From positions 362,378-420,105 of the forward strand of contig NW_003119426.1 in assembly GCF_000003605.2 (NCBI RefSeq): a stretch of 57,728 nt of DNA, in the 5' to 3' direction. This DNA comes from Saccoglossus kowalevskii. Lineage: Eukaryota; Hemichordata; Enteropneusta; Harrimaniidae. A program made the translations under genes and the position numbers. Positions 23,496-36,245 of the stretch are shown piece by piece. Position 1 is the stretch's first letter; each line of letters opens with the position of its first letter. The notes under the pieces were generated by a model, which was not told the origin of the DNA, did not search any database, and was given only the letters and a program-made list of their open reading frames with translations.

Positions 23496-24237
23496 TCTTG
23501 TAAATAAATAATGTATTTTACATGCGTTGTATACGTCGCTATGAGTCCCATATCAAACAGGACGCGGCACGTTTTTATAGCATGTTTTTCTCCAAACAGT
23601 CTCCTGGAGCTAACCTGTCAAAACACTCAGACCTGTACTCCACAATGCGATTGGGGAAGTATGCAATCAATAACAGACAGTATCAGGTTAAATTCATTCT
23701 CAACAACCAGTCTCTATTAACAGTGCCAGCTCTTCGACGTCTCCATTGGCATCGTTGCAATTCATAAGCAGTGTACTTGGCTGCGTGTACTCTGGGATTA
23801 CTCTAGCGCCTTCCACTCACCTCAATTCACCCTGTTACGCACTACTTATATATAGATATATTCTCTGCATTCAATATATCAAAGTTTATAGCTATCATAA
23901 AGTACTGTATGGTACTAGGATTAGTAACTCCTTTTTTATGGTGTACACAACTTGAGAAACAAACTCAATCGGTATCCTGACAGCCCCGTGCACCCTTACA
24001 AGGATTTGATCGGATAAGGGTCAATGCAGATCACTGATCACGTAACCCATTCTGAACAGTTATCTGAAAATTATATCCAAAGCAAAATAATTTAATGTAA
24101 TGTTAACGTTGTTATCCTGTCCATTGCCAATGATATGCTTGACATGGCCGTTAGTCTGTATATAAACATGCGGATATTAATTTCGAGAATTATTAAAAAC
24201 ACGCACATATATATAAGGTTATTAGAATTAGAGAGTG
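23496..24237. other. Spacer with unrecognised frames
   Basis: Two overlapping + frames (23511-23720, 23522-23767) in different phases suggest a mutated coding piece. No domain is recognised. Confidence 0.3.
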
Positions 24238-24680
24238 CACACGAAGACAGTACAGCTGGAGCAGGGTACCTGGACATAGTCGCACGGCCCCATAGACGTC
24301 CACGCATTGAGACGAATAGATCGTCAAGCCCCTGTGAGCTGGAGTATCGACCGACGCGCAGCGTACTGTCTGAGTGCATACTTCGAGGTATTCTCGTAAT
24401 AACCGTATTATTATACATCGTTTCCTTCCAAGGACACATCATGGGAATGCCGAAATCCAGAAAGTTTAGAACAGAATCAGCGAACTTCTTTGTGTGGAGT
24501 ACGATCAACCCCCCGATGGCAGCCATGTTTGTTTATTATTATTAGAGGACCCTTACGCGCGTAATCATTCCATATTTGGAATTCGCATTTCCCTATATGG
24601 TAAGATAAAATACCCCGTAAAATACAGCAAAATTATAGTACGCTGTAACTTATGGCGTTACGGTGACAGATGTATAAGAA
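24238..24680. repeat. Dispersed repeat family 2, copy A (longest)
   Basis: Shares with 29995-30250 and 34595-34835 the ordered blocks 'CACGAAGACAG', 'CGACGCGCAG', 'ATGGGAATGCCGAA', 'CTTCTTTGTGTGG', 'CCATATTTGGAATTCGC', 'ATACCCCGTAAAATAC' and 'GCGTTACGGTGACAGATGTAT'. Overlapping long frames exist on both strands (136 and 144 codons), but the other copies do not keep them open, so they are not genes. Confidence 0.8.
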
Positions 24681-26368
24681 TATTTAATAATAGCAGCAAC
24701 AAACGGCACTGTTATTTATCTTCTGACGCATGCACGCGAAACGTGAACAAAACGTGCGACGTGAAAATAATTGTTACTATATCAACAATATGGGAGCTAG
24801 CTAATTCCAGTATTGCACAACGAGATTAAAAATCGAGACAGATCATAACATTTACAGTAAAATAAGAATTGTACGATTGCATGGTACCTAAATGTCATAA
24901 AAACATTCTCTAGATTGATTAGCTAATTATCTTATTTGAGTATTACGGTTTGATTGATAATTTTGAAGTATGTGTTTGGTCAGTTACAATATGTATTTGC
25001 CGCGATGATTCACCAGGCTGTATAGTATTGAGAATATATAACGAATAACCGCCCTGGGACGAGTATACTATAAGGTGTGGACCAACACATATACACACGT
25101 GCGATACCCAAACATGCAGCGCTGGGTTAGGAGTCTATCGTTGTAACGGACGAGTATTTAAAACTATTGGTCTCTTGCACGTGTGCTATTCCTGTCACTG
25201 ATGCATGTGAACAAATCATAATGATTTTACACGGGCCGATTGAGGTTTGCTCTCCTTTTTTTATTTTCCCGACAAAATAGATAATTTCCTATACAAGACA
25301 AAACTAGTCATGTTTGCTTTTCACCATAGTAACCAGCGTAAAATCCACTTCTGTCCATTTATTTGACATTTTGGACTTTTGTGGCTCAAAAGATTTCCTT
25401 TTTAGTTGCGGTATTCTCATGATATGACCACCATTATAGTGGCAGTGTGATAATATGGAACCTCCGTCAACAACGTATATTTAAAAAAAAATATTAGGAT
25501 TTTTGTGATAAATGAAGACATTGAGTTCCCAGTAAATGACATTATTCTGATACAGTTATGGAGCGATATTTTATAACAAATAATTAATAGAGATTAGAAT
25601 GTTCTGTTTTGTTTTTTTGTTTTTATTCAACTGTTTAATACTTCACTCTAATATTATAGAAATAACAAGATTCAAATACATCTTTACGTCTGCGCATTTT
25701 TGAATAACAAAATAATAATTAAAATTCTGGGCAGTGATACAATAAAGAAAGTTCCACATAAATTCACGAAGTTCAATCAATTGTCGCGTGAAAAGCGACA
25801 ACAAATCACGCTGTGTTCTACGCAACAGTCCCCGCAGCTTATATATACGAGCTTATTAAACACACTGCAATCAAGAATCACCTGTCTTGCACGCCGTCTC
25901 TGGTTTCTATATAATACGAATTGCACTCGGCGCGATACAATGTGTCTGTCGGCTTGCGTACATTAGTAGCTCGAATATTGTTGGGAAAAACACAGATACG
26001 GAAATCGCCCAATCGAACATCTGAAGAGGGCGATATAACCAGATACTGTGGCTTTTCGGAAGATTCTATTTCACGTATCAACATTGTGGCTAGAATCCCT
26101 TATCGAAAGTTGTGTGCTCAGCTTCATAACTAAATTCAAGGATAGGACATGTAATTGTCTATGCTGTGTGATTACGATTAATGAAACAATGCTGATAAAT
26201 TAGGACTTTTTAGGAAATAAAAAGGTTTGTGTATGGTTGTACATGAGGATGGTGTCATACAGTACTATTGTAGCGCACCGACACAATTACAAATATATAT
26301 ATATATATATATACAAAAATCGCGTGTTGGCAGGGTAACTTAGCATTAATTTAACATTTCCCTTATAA
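24681..26368. other. Spacer 3' of SLC16 copy 2
   Basis: Mostly AT-rich. Around 25850-26130 both strands are open (- strand 25878-26084, + strand 25921-26133). The - strand product contains 'LVISPSSDVRLGDFRICVFP' but is not recognised. An (AT)n microsatellite lies at about 26293-26313. Confidence 0.35.
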
Positions 26369-26374
26369 TTTATT
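26369..26374 (-). terminator. AATAAA overlapping the SLC16 copy 2 stop codon
   Basis: On the - strand the last codons read AATGAATAAATT: the TAA stop lies inside AATAAA. If used, it gives an extremely short 3' UTR. A downstream signal may be used instead. Confidence 0.35.
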
Positions 26375-29300
26375 CATTCAGACTGACTTGTATACCAATA
26401 TTTCTGAACTCTCGGTGTGTGTCTGCAGTATCGTCGTTTACTGTGTACAAGGTTGTTGAATCACGGAACGCTCTCAGTAGCTTCCCGGCGACAGAAGAAC
26501 AAGCTGCTAAAATGTATACGGTACCAATCATGTAAAAGGAGTAATCGTAGTTCCCCGTAACATCAAACAACCACCCTATTGAAAAATAACACAGTTCTAG
26601 TTAATAATTGTAAAGATTATACATACCAGTTTTATAGAAAAAAGTTGTTATTCAATTCCCGTGTATAAACTATAAACGAATGCTGTGGGTAATTTCAATC
26701 AAAGAAGGGGTTTAGAAAATTTGATAATCAGTATGCCACAACGTCCCAGCACAAATTAATCTGTGCTTGAATAATCTTTTGCGCCAATCCTGTTTTTTTT
26801 AATAAAAACAAATTGTCTTGGTAACATTCACAAGGAAAACTTTTCTGCACAGCAGATGACAGTATCAAAAAGCTAACTAAACATATGTATCACAACTTTT
26901 TCTCTATTGTTTTTATCTGAAGGAATATAACATATAAAAATATTACGCTCACGTGATATACCATCCGATCATGTGGTCAGCAAGCTGATTTTCATAAAGT
27001 TAGCCATTTATGAACACTTTAGAAATGTTCGCGCACAGCACACAAAACAAGTGAATCCACCCACACACAAAAACTATCATATTACAACTCATCGCTACTT
27101 CAAAAATGTATTGCTACCCATCAAAATTACAACCAAAAATCACACAGACACTGGAGAACTATAAATATTCACACTTCACCCCAAACTTCACAAGTCGATG
27201 CAGGAGTGGGTCTAAAAACAAAAGAACACTGAAATACAGCAGCAGTCATTGAGGGCATAGCTCATAATGAGCCGCTAAATCACACTCACCCCCTCACTGT
27301 CAGAGTATTGAAATAAAAACAGACGACCAATAAGACATGGCCTACAATAAACAGGGCGACAGACAAAGATGCGTGTGTTTTGAGTTTGACGCAACTAACC
27401 ACTTTTCTCGTGGTATAGACATTCGGGAATATATTTCTACTCCCGTCACGTACATTCAACTAGTTACACATACATACACTCACACACATATATATGTAAT
27501 ATACTCACCAGCAAAGGGAGGACCGATGAACACACCTATACCAAATATAAACAGGGCAACTGCCGATGCGACTAGGAATCTCTTTTGACCAACGTACTCT
27601 CTTGTGCAGACAAGAAACGTTGCAAGGTAAACCCCACTTGACAGTCCACTCACCACGCTAAATACACAGTATGCGATGTAAGTCCTTGCTAAGTGCGGTA
27701 TGAAACACGGAATACTGGCAGTGCTCAGACTCACTATGTGACAGCTGGTAGCCGACACGAGATTTTTCTGAATCACAATCCCAACTGTAATCCTAGTGAT
27801 TATGCTGCTCACCCCAACTAAAGCCTGTAGTATGGCAATTAGATGTGGTGCGCCGACTGAATTATCAATAGCCCTGGGCTGCAAATGTACCATCAGACCG
27901 TTTAGCGCTATCCCAAGGAAGAACACCGAGACCATATGCATGATACATTGTTCAATATCAGAAGGGATAGGTTTTCTATAGCAGCTCTTGCGTTTTTTCA
28001 TTTGTTTAGTTTCCGGTAAATGTTCAATTTCAGCCATTTGAGTCTGCTTTTTCGGTAAAGGTCTCAATAACAACCCACCGACAAAAACATTGGCTGTTAT
28101 AGCGCCTAACACCAAGAAAGCTCCTCTCCATCCATATACCTGAATATTAGTTTGGATAACCAACGGGAATGCAAACATGAATACAGGAGGTCCAAGCGTG
28201 GCTATACTATTAACTAATGGATATCTCTTTGGGAAGTACTGACCCATCGTTGCGAGTACGGGAGGCATACATATTGCAAATCCCACACCTAGAAAAAAAT
28301 GAACCCGCGTAAATGTAATTGTTCGCTTTTGATTGCATGTGAATCAGAGGAAAGATATGAAAGATCAAACCAGATTATTTTAGCATGTTAGTGATAGTTG
28401 CGAAATATTGTTTGTCTTACATCAATTGATATTAATTGGTTTTAAAGGTGATAGAGGTGCGCTAATTTATGATGATTCAATTACGATACGTAACAACGTT
28501 CAAAGAATAATTATATCCTTACTATAAATCGCGCCCTCTAGTGACGATTTTACAAAATCGTCGGGTGGCACAGAAGCCGACCATAGCGTTCATTTCACTT
28601 TGACCTGTTTATAAATGAAGATATTTTTTGAGAAATATTACTATATTTTAGACGACGATCGACTACACAAACCAACACTGTTGCCGATTCAAACTATATT
28701 TCCCTCACCCATTACGTAGTCTGATTTCTCAGCAAGAAAGCTCCGGTACTGGACGGAGTACTGTCGTCATATAATACATCTTTTTAATGTCACAAAAGAC
28801 ACATTATTACACATTATATATATATATATATATATGTATATTTATGACATACCTGGCATTAACCCTGTTGTGAAGCAGAGAAATATAACGCTCGTTGCAA
28901 AGCTGCTTATTATGAAACCAGACACGATTAGGACACCACCTACCAATACTGTAAGACGTGCCCCTATACGTGATGCCATTAGAGATCCTACCAACCCTGT
29001 AATTCAATATTATGTATTGTAAAACGCGATGTCGGATGATCGCAAAACCATTAGCGTGAATGTCTATGAACATACAAAATATCACTGCCATTCTGAATCT
29101 CATTCGCCGTCGACTTGGACCCATTCAAATCACACTTTATAAAATATTGTGGTTTGCAATAGATATGCCATCGGTTACGGTATTTATAATAATATTTTGA
29201 TAGATTTGATGTCGTGAAAATAGACGGACTTGGTTTATGACAGCAATTAAAGCACTGTATATTTATGTATTCAGTATACCAGTAATGGACTACTTTCTAA

Positions 29301-29612
29301 GACTATGGTCATTAGTGTTACGAGAGTGGCGTCATGTGAGTGGAGTGTTTTGAAGCATTTACAAATGTATAATGATGTAAAGTTGCAAAGTTACTTACCG
29401 AAACACGCAGTTGAGGCAGATTCGATGGACAGAATCCAGGAGGCTTTCTCGGCGTTTGTGTTGAAGTGTCTTTGAAATTGGATGTAAAATGACCCTAGTG
29501 ACCATGACATAGCACCGGCCATTCCGTAGACAATGAACGTCGCTATGACAATCATCCACCCCCAGCCTCCATCTGGCCCTTCTTCTACCAATTTATTTCG
29601 AGCTTTGACCAT
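26370..29612 (-). CDS. SLC16 (monocarboxylate transporter-like) copy 2, intact, 4 exons
   Basis: A major-facilitator membrane transporter of the SLC16/MCT family. Exons (coding order) are 29612-29399, 28996-28853, 28288-27509 and 26575-26370. All junctions are GT-AG and phases fit, giving 447 residues, the usual family length. The signature 'DGGWGW' lies at residues 14-19, at the start of TM1. TM4-5 holds 'GQYFPKRYPLVNSI', and 'GWRGAFLVLG' follows. The basic TM6-7 loop is at about residues 200-235 ('KKRKSCYRK'). 'ITRITVG' lies in TM8, with the arginine usual there. 'CTREYVGQKRFLVAS' comes before TM10-11, and the tail is 'IGIQV'. Twelve membrane segments are expected, at the plasma membrane. 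An acceptor-like CATCATCAG just upstream of the ATG suggests a 5' non-coding exon. The substrate (monocarboxylate, amino acid or other) cannot be told. Copies 1 and 3 are broken paralogues. Confidence 0.9.
28531..28545 (-). promoter_or_regulatory. CTCF-like motif in intron 2 of SLC16 copy 2
   Basis: The - strand GTCACTAGAGGGCGC fits the CTCF core (CCACYAGRKGGCRS) at nearly every position. The same 22-bp neighbourhood, ATAAATNGCGCCCTCTAGTG on the +, occurs in the same intron of copy 3. Confidence 0.5.
28813..28836. repeat. (AT)n microsatellite
   Basis: An uninterrupted TA run in the intron just past the exon 2 donor of SLC16 copy 2. Confidence 0.85.
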
Positions 29613-29994
29613 AATGCTGATGATGTAAATTACGTCATACGTACTAGTATGTTAGTGAAACATTATTATTGTTAATGGTAGAGTACATATCATGTTGCGC
29701 CTTCCTCTGGCCCCATTATTAGCGTTCACTATTGGACGGCTAGAATTATGCAAACACACAACATTAATCATGATATCACTCTTACATGAAACACAATAAG
29801 GAAGTGCAATTGGCAGTTTAAAAAAATCGAAAATTAAGTATGTTAAATTATTAAAATTTGATCAACATTTTGAATTCTTATATATGTAAAACATACATCC
29901 GGTGTGGGAATATACATTTTTTTAAAATCATCACTGAAAAAATGTACTCTTATAATGTGTGTTTGTAAGTAGTGATTTTATAATATGAGGTTAA
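29613..29994. other. 5' flank of SLC16 copy 2
   Basis: The promoter or 5' non-coding exon should lie here or further right. No TATA box or other motif stands out. Confidence 0.35.
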
Positions 29995-30250
29995 TACGAG
30001 AGTACCGCAAAATATGCACGAAGACAGCAACCGACGCGCAGGAATGTCGACATCCAAAAAGTTTCGAACTTTTTTGTGTGGGGTCCGTTCAAACCTTGGG
30101 GGCTGTCATGTTTGTTTTTTCTATTTTTAAGGACGCTTACACGCGTAATGGTCACAGTTCCATATTTGGAATTCGCATTTCCTAATATGGAAAGATGCAA
30201 ATACCCAGCGCAATTTCGCAAAATTACGGCGTTACGGTGACTGACGTATA
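29995..30250. repeat. Dispersed repeat family 2, copy B
   Basis: Matches the two ends of the 24238-24680 copy but lacks its middle: the 'CACGAAGACAG' block is joined almost directly to 'CGACGCGCAG'. The right part (CCATATTTGGAATTCGCATT onward) is well conserved. It lies 5' of SLC16 copy 2. Confidence 0.75.
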
Positions 30251-31704
30251 ATAATACAAAATAACTCTCGGAGAAAATATAACTGCACCTTAAGTTTGGT
30301 TCATAATGATTGTAGCATCAAGCATTGTGTGGAAACAATTTAAGTATGATTGATATCAAGTCGTGTCACGCTGTGTTATTTCATCTAATATGGCACTCTG
30401 CTTTTTACTGAACACATGGGACATGAAAATAACGACCATACTCATTCAGTAATTCACTTCTTTACTAATATATTTATCTACTGATTGTGTAACGTACATG
30501 ACAACAATTGTGTAACGTATATTTCAAATGTCAAGGTCAATAATAACTGATTTTACGAATAATAAACGATACACTGCTAAATATGCATGTCGTCCATGCT
30601 AACAAACTACTGTGAAGCCATGGTTAACAGATTGTTATTATTCGTTTAAGGGGAATTGAAGAGGCAATTCTGCGCAATGTAAACTTAGCCACTGGCTAAC
30701 GCTTTTCTCATCCTTTGTTAGGTACTTAATGTACATACATTGAGGAATGGTAGTGTATATACAGTGGTGTGCATAAAGTGCACTCTAGGCCCTCTGAGAC
30801 TCTCAACTTTATTTTAGTTTACTTTAGTTTAGTTTACTTTAGTTTATTGTCCATGATCGGATTCTGAATCTTGTTATTGGTTCTAATGTCCCAACAAGCA
30901 CGTCTATTGCATTGTAATTTTTTGTCAAACGTGTTTTAATCTGTACTTTTTCAAATAGCCGACGAACGGGTGTTTTTGTCGTTTATTTGCTGTGTTTTCA
31001 CTACATAAACCTTAACTTAGCATTAGCTTATCATCAAAGTGATATATCCATTAACAGAAAATACTGTTTGTTCAGAGCAGAATAAATGTAACTAATGAGT
31101 ACACTTAAATAATGTAAGATTCAGTCGAAAACACTCAGAAGCATTATACTATTTTGTATCGAATTATGTATCATCAAAGTTTATGAAATCAATTTATAGT
31201 TGAGTGTAAAACTCGTTAATCTTTAGAAGTTTTTTTTTAATAGACACACTCGAGGATTATAAATGCAATACTACGTTGCTGAAATGTACTTTATTTCGAG
31301 TAACGTACATTGCAGCTCTGATTCGGTCAAGTTCACCTTCAGAAGACATACACGACATATAATGAGTTGTATACCAGCTTACTAGATTGGGCGGTTACTA
31401 CGCTCTTAAGAACACGGCATATACAACACCAAGTACCATAACAACAGTTTAAATCAACAAACATACCACACACATTGCGCATTCAATTACTGCGTTGTAC
31501 CAGGTAAAGACGAAGATGTGCTTAATACTCAAGGGAACATCCTCATCCTCGTCCAAGCCTTGTTATCACGTAATATTGTGAAGTAGGGGGGGGGGTCCTT
31601 TACTTCATTTATAATACCAACAAATTGAATATACGTACAGTGGTAACTTGAGAAGAATTGTAAATTTAATTTAATGTAATCTTAACTAAATGTAAAGTAA
31701 AAGT
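30251..31704. other. Spacer, no gene seen
   Basis: Contains a TTTAGTTTAC-rich tract (30810-30845) followed by 'CCATGATCGGATTCTGAAT', a weak repeat also seen near 13388. A G10 tract lies near 31587-31597. Confidence 0.4.
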
Positions 31705-32600
31705 CAAGGCCAACAACATAAAACTCCCAGATGAAAAAAGAATTCGACACATGTAAGAAAATTCAATTTACAGTTTTTTTATATCACTTTTCATTTTCTA
31801 GATATTCAAATTTTCATCAGTTTATGTAGTTCATCAGCAAAGAATTATGGGTAAAGTATGACATCATATCCACTACTGTGAGTAAATGATTTCATTCATA
31901 ACTCCAAAAGTTGAACTTCAAATTGGCTTGCAATAGCATGCATGTAGCGGTGCCGAACATGCATATAAATAGTTGCCATGGTTATACAGGTGATATATAA
32001 CCTGTTGACCACAAAAAGGCGACAAAAATGTTTAATTTCATTTTTAACGAACAAAGTAACGATTTTTATTTATTTAACATTTTTGGCGAAATCTTTAATT
32101 TTTTTTATTTGTAACATTCTTATTTCCTTTCCTATAATTATATGCATGAGTAATATGTACGCCAACAATTTGAACTAATTCTCATCAGTATTTATCACGT
32201 TATTGATGAAAGTATTTTCTCAATTGTTCAAAACAGTGGATATAACACGTCACACTTTACCCACAATCCTTTGCCTGAGAGTCAGGGTGGCGGACTACAT
32301 AACACTGATGAATTATATGCATGAGTAATATGTACACCAACAATTTGAACTAATTCTCATCAGTATTTATCACGTTAGTGATGAAAGTATTTTCTCAATT
32401 GTTCAAAACAGTGGATATGACGTCACACTTTACCCACAATCCTTTGCCTGAGAGTCAGGGTGGCGGACTACATAACACTGATGAAAAGTTGAATATCTAG
32501 AGAATGATAAGTGATATAAAACATTTAAATTGCTTTCTTCTACATTCGAGGAGCTCTTTCATCTGGGAGCATTTTGTTGTTTGCATTTTTGTGACATTTT
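31705..32600. mobile_element. Fold-back (long inverted repeat) element
   Basis: The left arm (about 31705-31950) pairs with the inverted right arm (about 32235-32600). Matching blocks include CTCCCAGATGAAA, TTATATCACTT, CTAGATATTCAA, TTTTCATCAG, TGGGTAAAGT and CATATCCACT. No transposase is encoded in the loop, so it is non-autonomous. The right side carries a tandem duplication. The 66-codon frame at 31978-32178 lies in the AT-rich loop and is not a gene. Confidence 0.8.
32136..32485. repeat. Tandem duplication, 175-bp unit
   Basis: 32136-32310 and 32311-32485 are almost identical (few differences, e.g. GTACGCC against GTACACC and TTATTGATG against TTAGTGATG). The duplication copied the inner part of the right arm of the fold-back element and is therefore younger than the element. 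Confidence 0.9.
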
Positions 32601-33221
32601 TATCGAAAACCTGGAAGGCGTTACTGTACTGGTTAAGGTATTGAACAACTCATGTTGTCATGTACGCGCCCAATGAAACAACCAGTAAAACAAGTGAAAA
32701 AACTCATTATAGGGATACACATCACGGGTATTCTACAACGTGGACGTCTAATATTCGAAGTAGGAATGTCCATTAGGGATATAATAGACTATAGAAACGT
32801 ACTGTAATCAGATATATCTAAGTGTTACTGTGATATCGCAATCCACACTTCTAGTGCGATGTCCGCATTCCAAATAACACGATAACGACGCGTAGAGCAC
32901 CAATAAAGTCACAAAACTATACGTCTAAGAAGCTGATAATCTTGCGTACAATATTTATCGAGCAAAAATTCCTGAGAGGCAATTTGCAAAGCACCAAATC
33001 GGAAAAGTCATGTTTAAGGGATCGTTGAGTGAATTGTCTCCTTGAAACAGATTTTACAGGTTTTACAGTATACCGGTCGATATACTAGTTTTAAATAAGA
33101 CATTCTGTACATTAAAGAGCTGTTCATCCCATCTGTTTCAATGACTGTTTTCTTTGATCAATTCATGGAAACATTTAACGACAAAGATTCCGTATCACTA
33201 TTTTCCTACCCCCCTTCGTTG

Positions 33222-33485
33222 TTTTATAGTGAATTAGGAAACGGGCATCGTTACTGTATACTGTGAAATACTTACGGACGTACTGATGGAATTAACTTTC
33301 GCTGAAAATACATTTTGGGTGTTCTGTATGGAATTTATTTTCACTGATTTCTGATGAGTTGAATATAAAATATAGAAAAAAAGGTATATTTGCTGTATTT
33401 TATTTTCAATGAATCATACCTTCAGCGAGAATAAAGTATTCTACAGTATACAGTAACGATGCTTGTTTCCTAATTTACTATAAAA
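33222..33485. mobile_element. MITE-like inverted-repeat element, 264 bp
   Basis: The left end TTTTATAGTGAATTAGGAAA and the following GCATCGTTACTGTATACTGT are matched by the inverse of 33431-33485. The arms are about 50 bp and longer with weaker pairing inward (CGCTGAA, AATTTATTTTCA). No coding capacity. Confidence 0.75.
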
Positions 33486-34594
33486 TATTAATTAAGTCAT
33501 ATTTCAAACCAGTTTGTGCTAATTAAAGCACATAACGTTCTTCTTAACAATTAGCGTTGCCGATGATCGAATACATTAAGGGATAATACAATACTAGTCA
33601 CCGCCACTGCATAACAGCAGGCAGGTGTAGCCCTCCAAGTTGACGAAGCGGCGTACCACCAGCAAAGCACACAGTGTATTGAAATGCGTGTAAAGGCAGA
33701 GTATTTCCACCTTAAATAACAAAAATAATAGCCTTGAATAAAAATAGATGCTCTCCTTGTGTTTGAATAGGCTAATAATAATAACAGAAAAAAGCATCGT
33801 CTTCTTCGATTCACTGAATGTATGGTCTGTGTCGTTAGCGCCTTATGAACGGCAGGGGAAGCTGACAATTTTGACGGATGTGAATAAACGCGGAAATGTC
33901 ATGTCAGGTGGCGCACCGACTTGTTGATCGAAATCGAAAACAACATGGTCAGAAATGGCAGTCATTGAAGCTACCAAGTCTATTCATTTGTCAACTCCAC
34001 TTACCTGTTCAATGTTACGACAAATTAGTCCAATCGAAACTGTCAAATCAAAAGAATACGCTGTATCTGTCAGTGTATAAAAGTGATACCCAATATAAAT
34101 ACGTACAATAGTTTGGCGATTCTATGTAGTCTGTCTGTCACGTAATGAACTTTTCGACCCATTTGAGGCCGTTTTTTCTTTTAAAAAGGAACTCTCAATG
34201 GGTATGATTTACTTTGTTCCTGTATAAAGAGGGTAAACAAAGTTAAACGGTTAAATGGTTATTACATCTAAGCTAGACTAGGCCGGTGTGAATGTTCTCG
34301 TGGTCGTGTAAAATGGACCATTAGTTGACAATGTTGGTAGTATTCAGCACGTTGTGCGACGAGCTACAAAGCGTCAAGTAGGAACCATAGTCATCAAGCC
34401 AATACACAGCTTTGTCACATTCAAGGCTGGCTTAAATTAGCTCTATTCACGATGACTGCCTAAAGTGCGTGATCTCATGAGTCTTTAAAACGAGGGCAGG
34501 TGTGGTAATTATAACGGTACACAGTACAACTAATACGTATGTATAAAATATATAACTAAGTAAAAATATTACGAGGTTATTACATCTTTTCTTC
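33486..34594. other. Spacer, no gene seen
   Basis: Open - strand frames at 33551-33868 have no recognisable domain and overlap in different phases. Otherwise AT-rich. Confidence 0.35.
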
Positions 34595-34835
34595 CCAGGA
34601 ACACATCATGGGAATGCCGAACTTGAAATCCAAAACGTTTCAGAACAGATTTAACAAACTTCTTTGTGTGGGATCCGGTCAAACTCTGGGGGTAGCCATT
34701 TTTGTTTTTATTATTAGAGGTTCCATATTTGGAATTCGCCTTTCCTTCTAGGGTAAGATGAAAATACCCCGTAAAATACCGCAAAATTATGGCACGCTGT
34801 AATTCATGGCGTAACGGTGACAGATGTATTATGAA
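34595..34835. repeat. Dispersed repeat family 2, copy C
   Basis: Aligns with 24425-24680 from 'ACACATCATGGGAATGCCGA' to 'CGGTGACAGATGTATTAT'. It lacks the GACSCTTACRCGCGTAATG block found in copies A and B. Confidence 0.8.
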
Positions 34836-36195
34836 TTCAATTATGTACGGGACAGTCCGCCGCCATTGAGACATTATTTCACAATATCGCATTGAAAGTT
34901 GAAATGGTTGCATTGAGATATAAAAATTAACCTCAACTAACCGTCTACTCCTATCCCCAGTTTAAATAAATGGATTTCAGAACTGAGGTGAAATATTGAA
35001 TTTTAGCCTGCGGTAAAAGATGGCCCTCGTATTTGACGACAAATACGGACAATATTATTAGTGGGCGACCTAAACTACTAGTATGCACGTTAGTACTCGC
35101 GGTATGTTTCAATGCTGTTTTTACAACTGTTAGGACCAGTCATAGACAACTGTATACGTATTGTACATTGCATGTTCTAACTGGCGTCCCACTGATGACG
35201 AACAATCCCCAAAGTGTAGTTTCAGACCAATTTAGCACCTTCCAAAATGTCATAAGCAGGCTTACAACACTCTGGCCGCTATACTTTTTTTCATGGGTGT
35301 AATATCAGAGGGTCGCGCCAATGAAATAATGTTAAGGTGACTATTGTTTTAGACACTCTTCCTATCACTACATTGTATATGTAATTTCAGAAACTAAGTA
35401 CTAAGACAAATACGTTGTCATTATGTAATGTAACCTGTCAACCTACAATATTTTAACATGATATGCGAATAATTTAAATAAATCCCGAAACACGTGTAAA
35501 CATTACGGGATCTCGACACGTGCCAAAATGTGGAATCTTTCTTAATTGTAAATGGATTACAGCAGTTGCGTACACGTTAATCGGGATTCACTTGGGACCC
35601 ACTCGGCTACATATGAAAATTGGTGCTTACAAGTCTTAGTAGGGGATTTGGATTATAACACGATCTAAATCCAACGTTAAGCCTATAAACGTTCCATTGT
35701 TTTTAGTGCCAAACCCCTTTGTTAAGTACAACAACAAATATTTCATTGGTATTTGTGAGCTCTTGTGTGATTGGTCAATGCATGGACAGCTCTTCCACTT
35801 CCGTGTTTTACTCCCTATCAATTTGGGCCCTGTTTAACCATAGACAGTATAGTAGTATAGTAACACCAATGTCAAACGCCGTATGCCCAACGTAAGCAGG
35901 GCTGGAATATTATGATGAGCAAGTAAACAATGACGTCATATTTACTTCCATACGATGTCACTAATTAATTGAATAAAATTAAAAGTTAGTTTCAGACGGC
36001 AGTAATGTTTCCGTACATGTTATATTCAGTCTGTACCCCATTTTCGACAAAATATTTGAATATTTTTGTTTTCATGGTGCATGAATCTTATTATGTTATT
36101 GTTTACCGACTATGCTCGTTTTTTTATTTTTCTCTGCCACGCATTTTTTTTTTCAAACAGACTTTGAATCCGTATGTTCTCTCGTCTGTCACATC
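34836..36195. other. Spacer, no gene seen
   Basis: Two CACGTG E-boxes lie 26 bp apart (35492, 35518). The 89-codon + frame 35033-35302 is unrecognised. The stretch ends at the assembly gap. Confidence 0.35.
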
Positions 36196-36245
36196 NNNNN
36201 NNNNNNNNNNNNNNNNNNNNNNNNNNNNNNNNNNNNNNNNNNNNN
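36196..36245. other. Assembly gap (50 N)
   Basis: Fifty unresolved bases. Frames across it are artefacts. Confidence 0.99.

Noticed and set aside
24092-24545. Overlapping 136- and 144-codon frames on both strands
   Set aside because: They lie in a dispersed repeat whose other two copies do not keep either frame open.
33551-33868. 105-codon - strand frame with a hydrophobic stretch
   Set aside because: No known family; an overlapping frame in another phase reads an equally plausible hydrophobic peptide; no splice signals.
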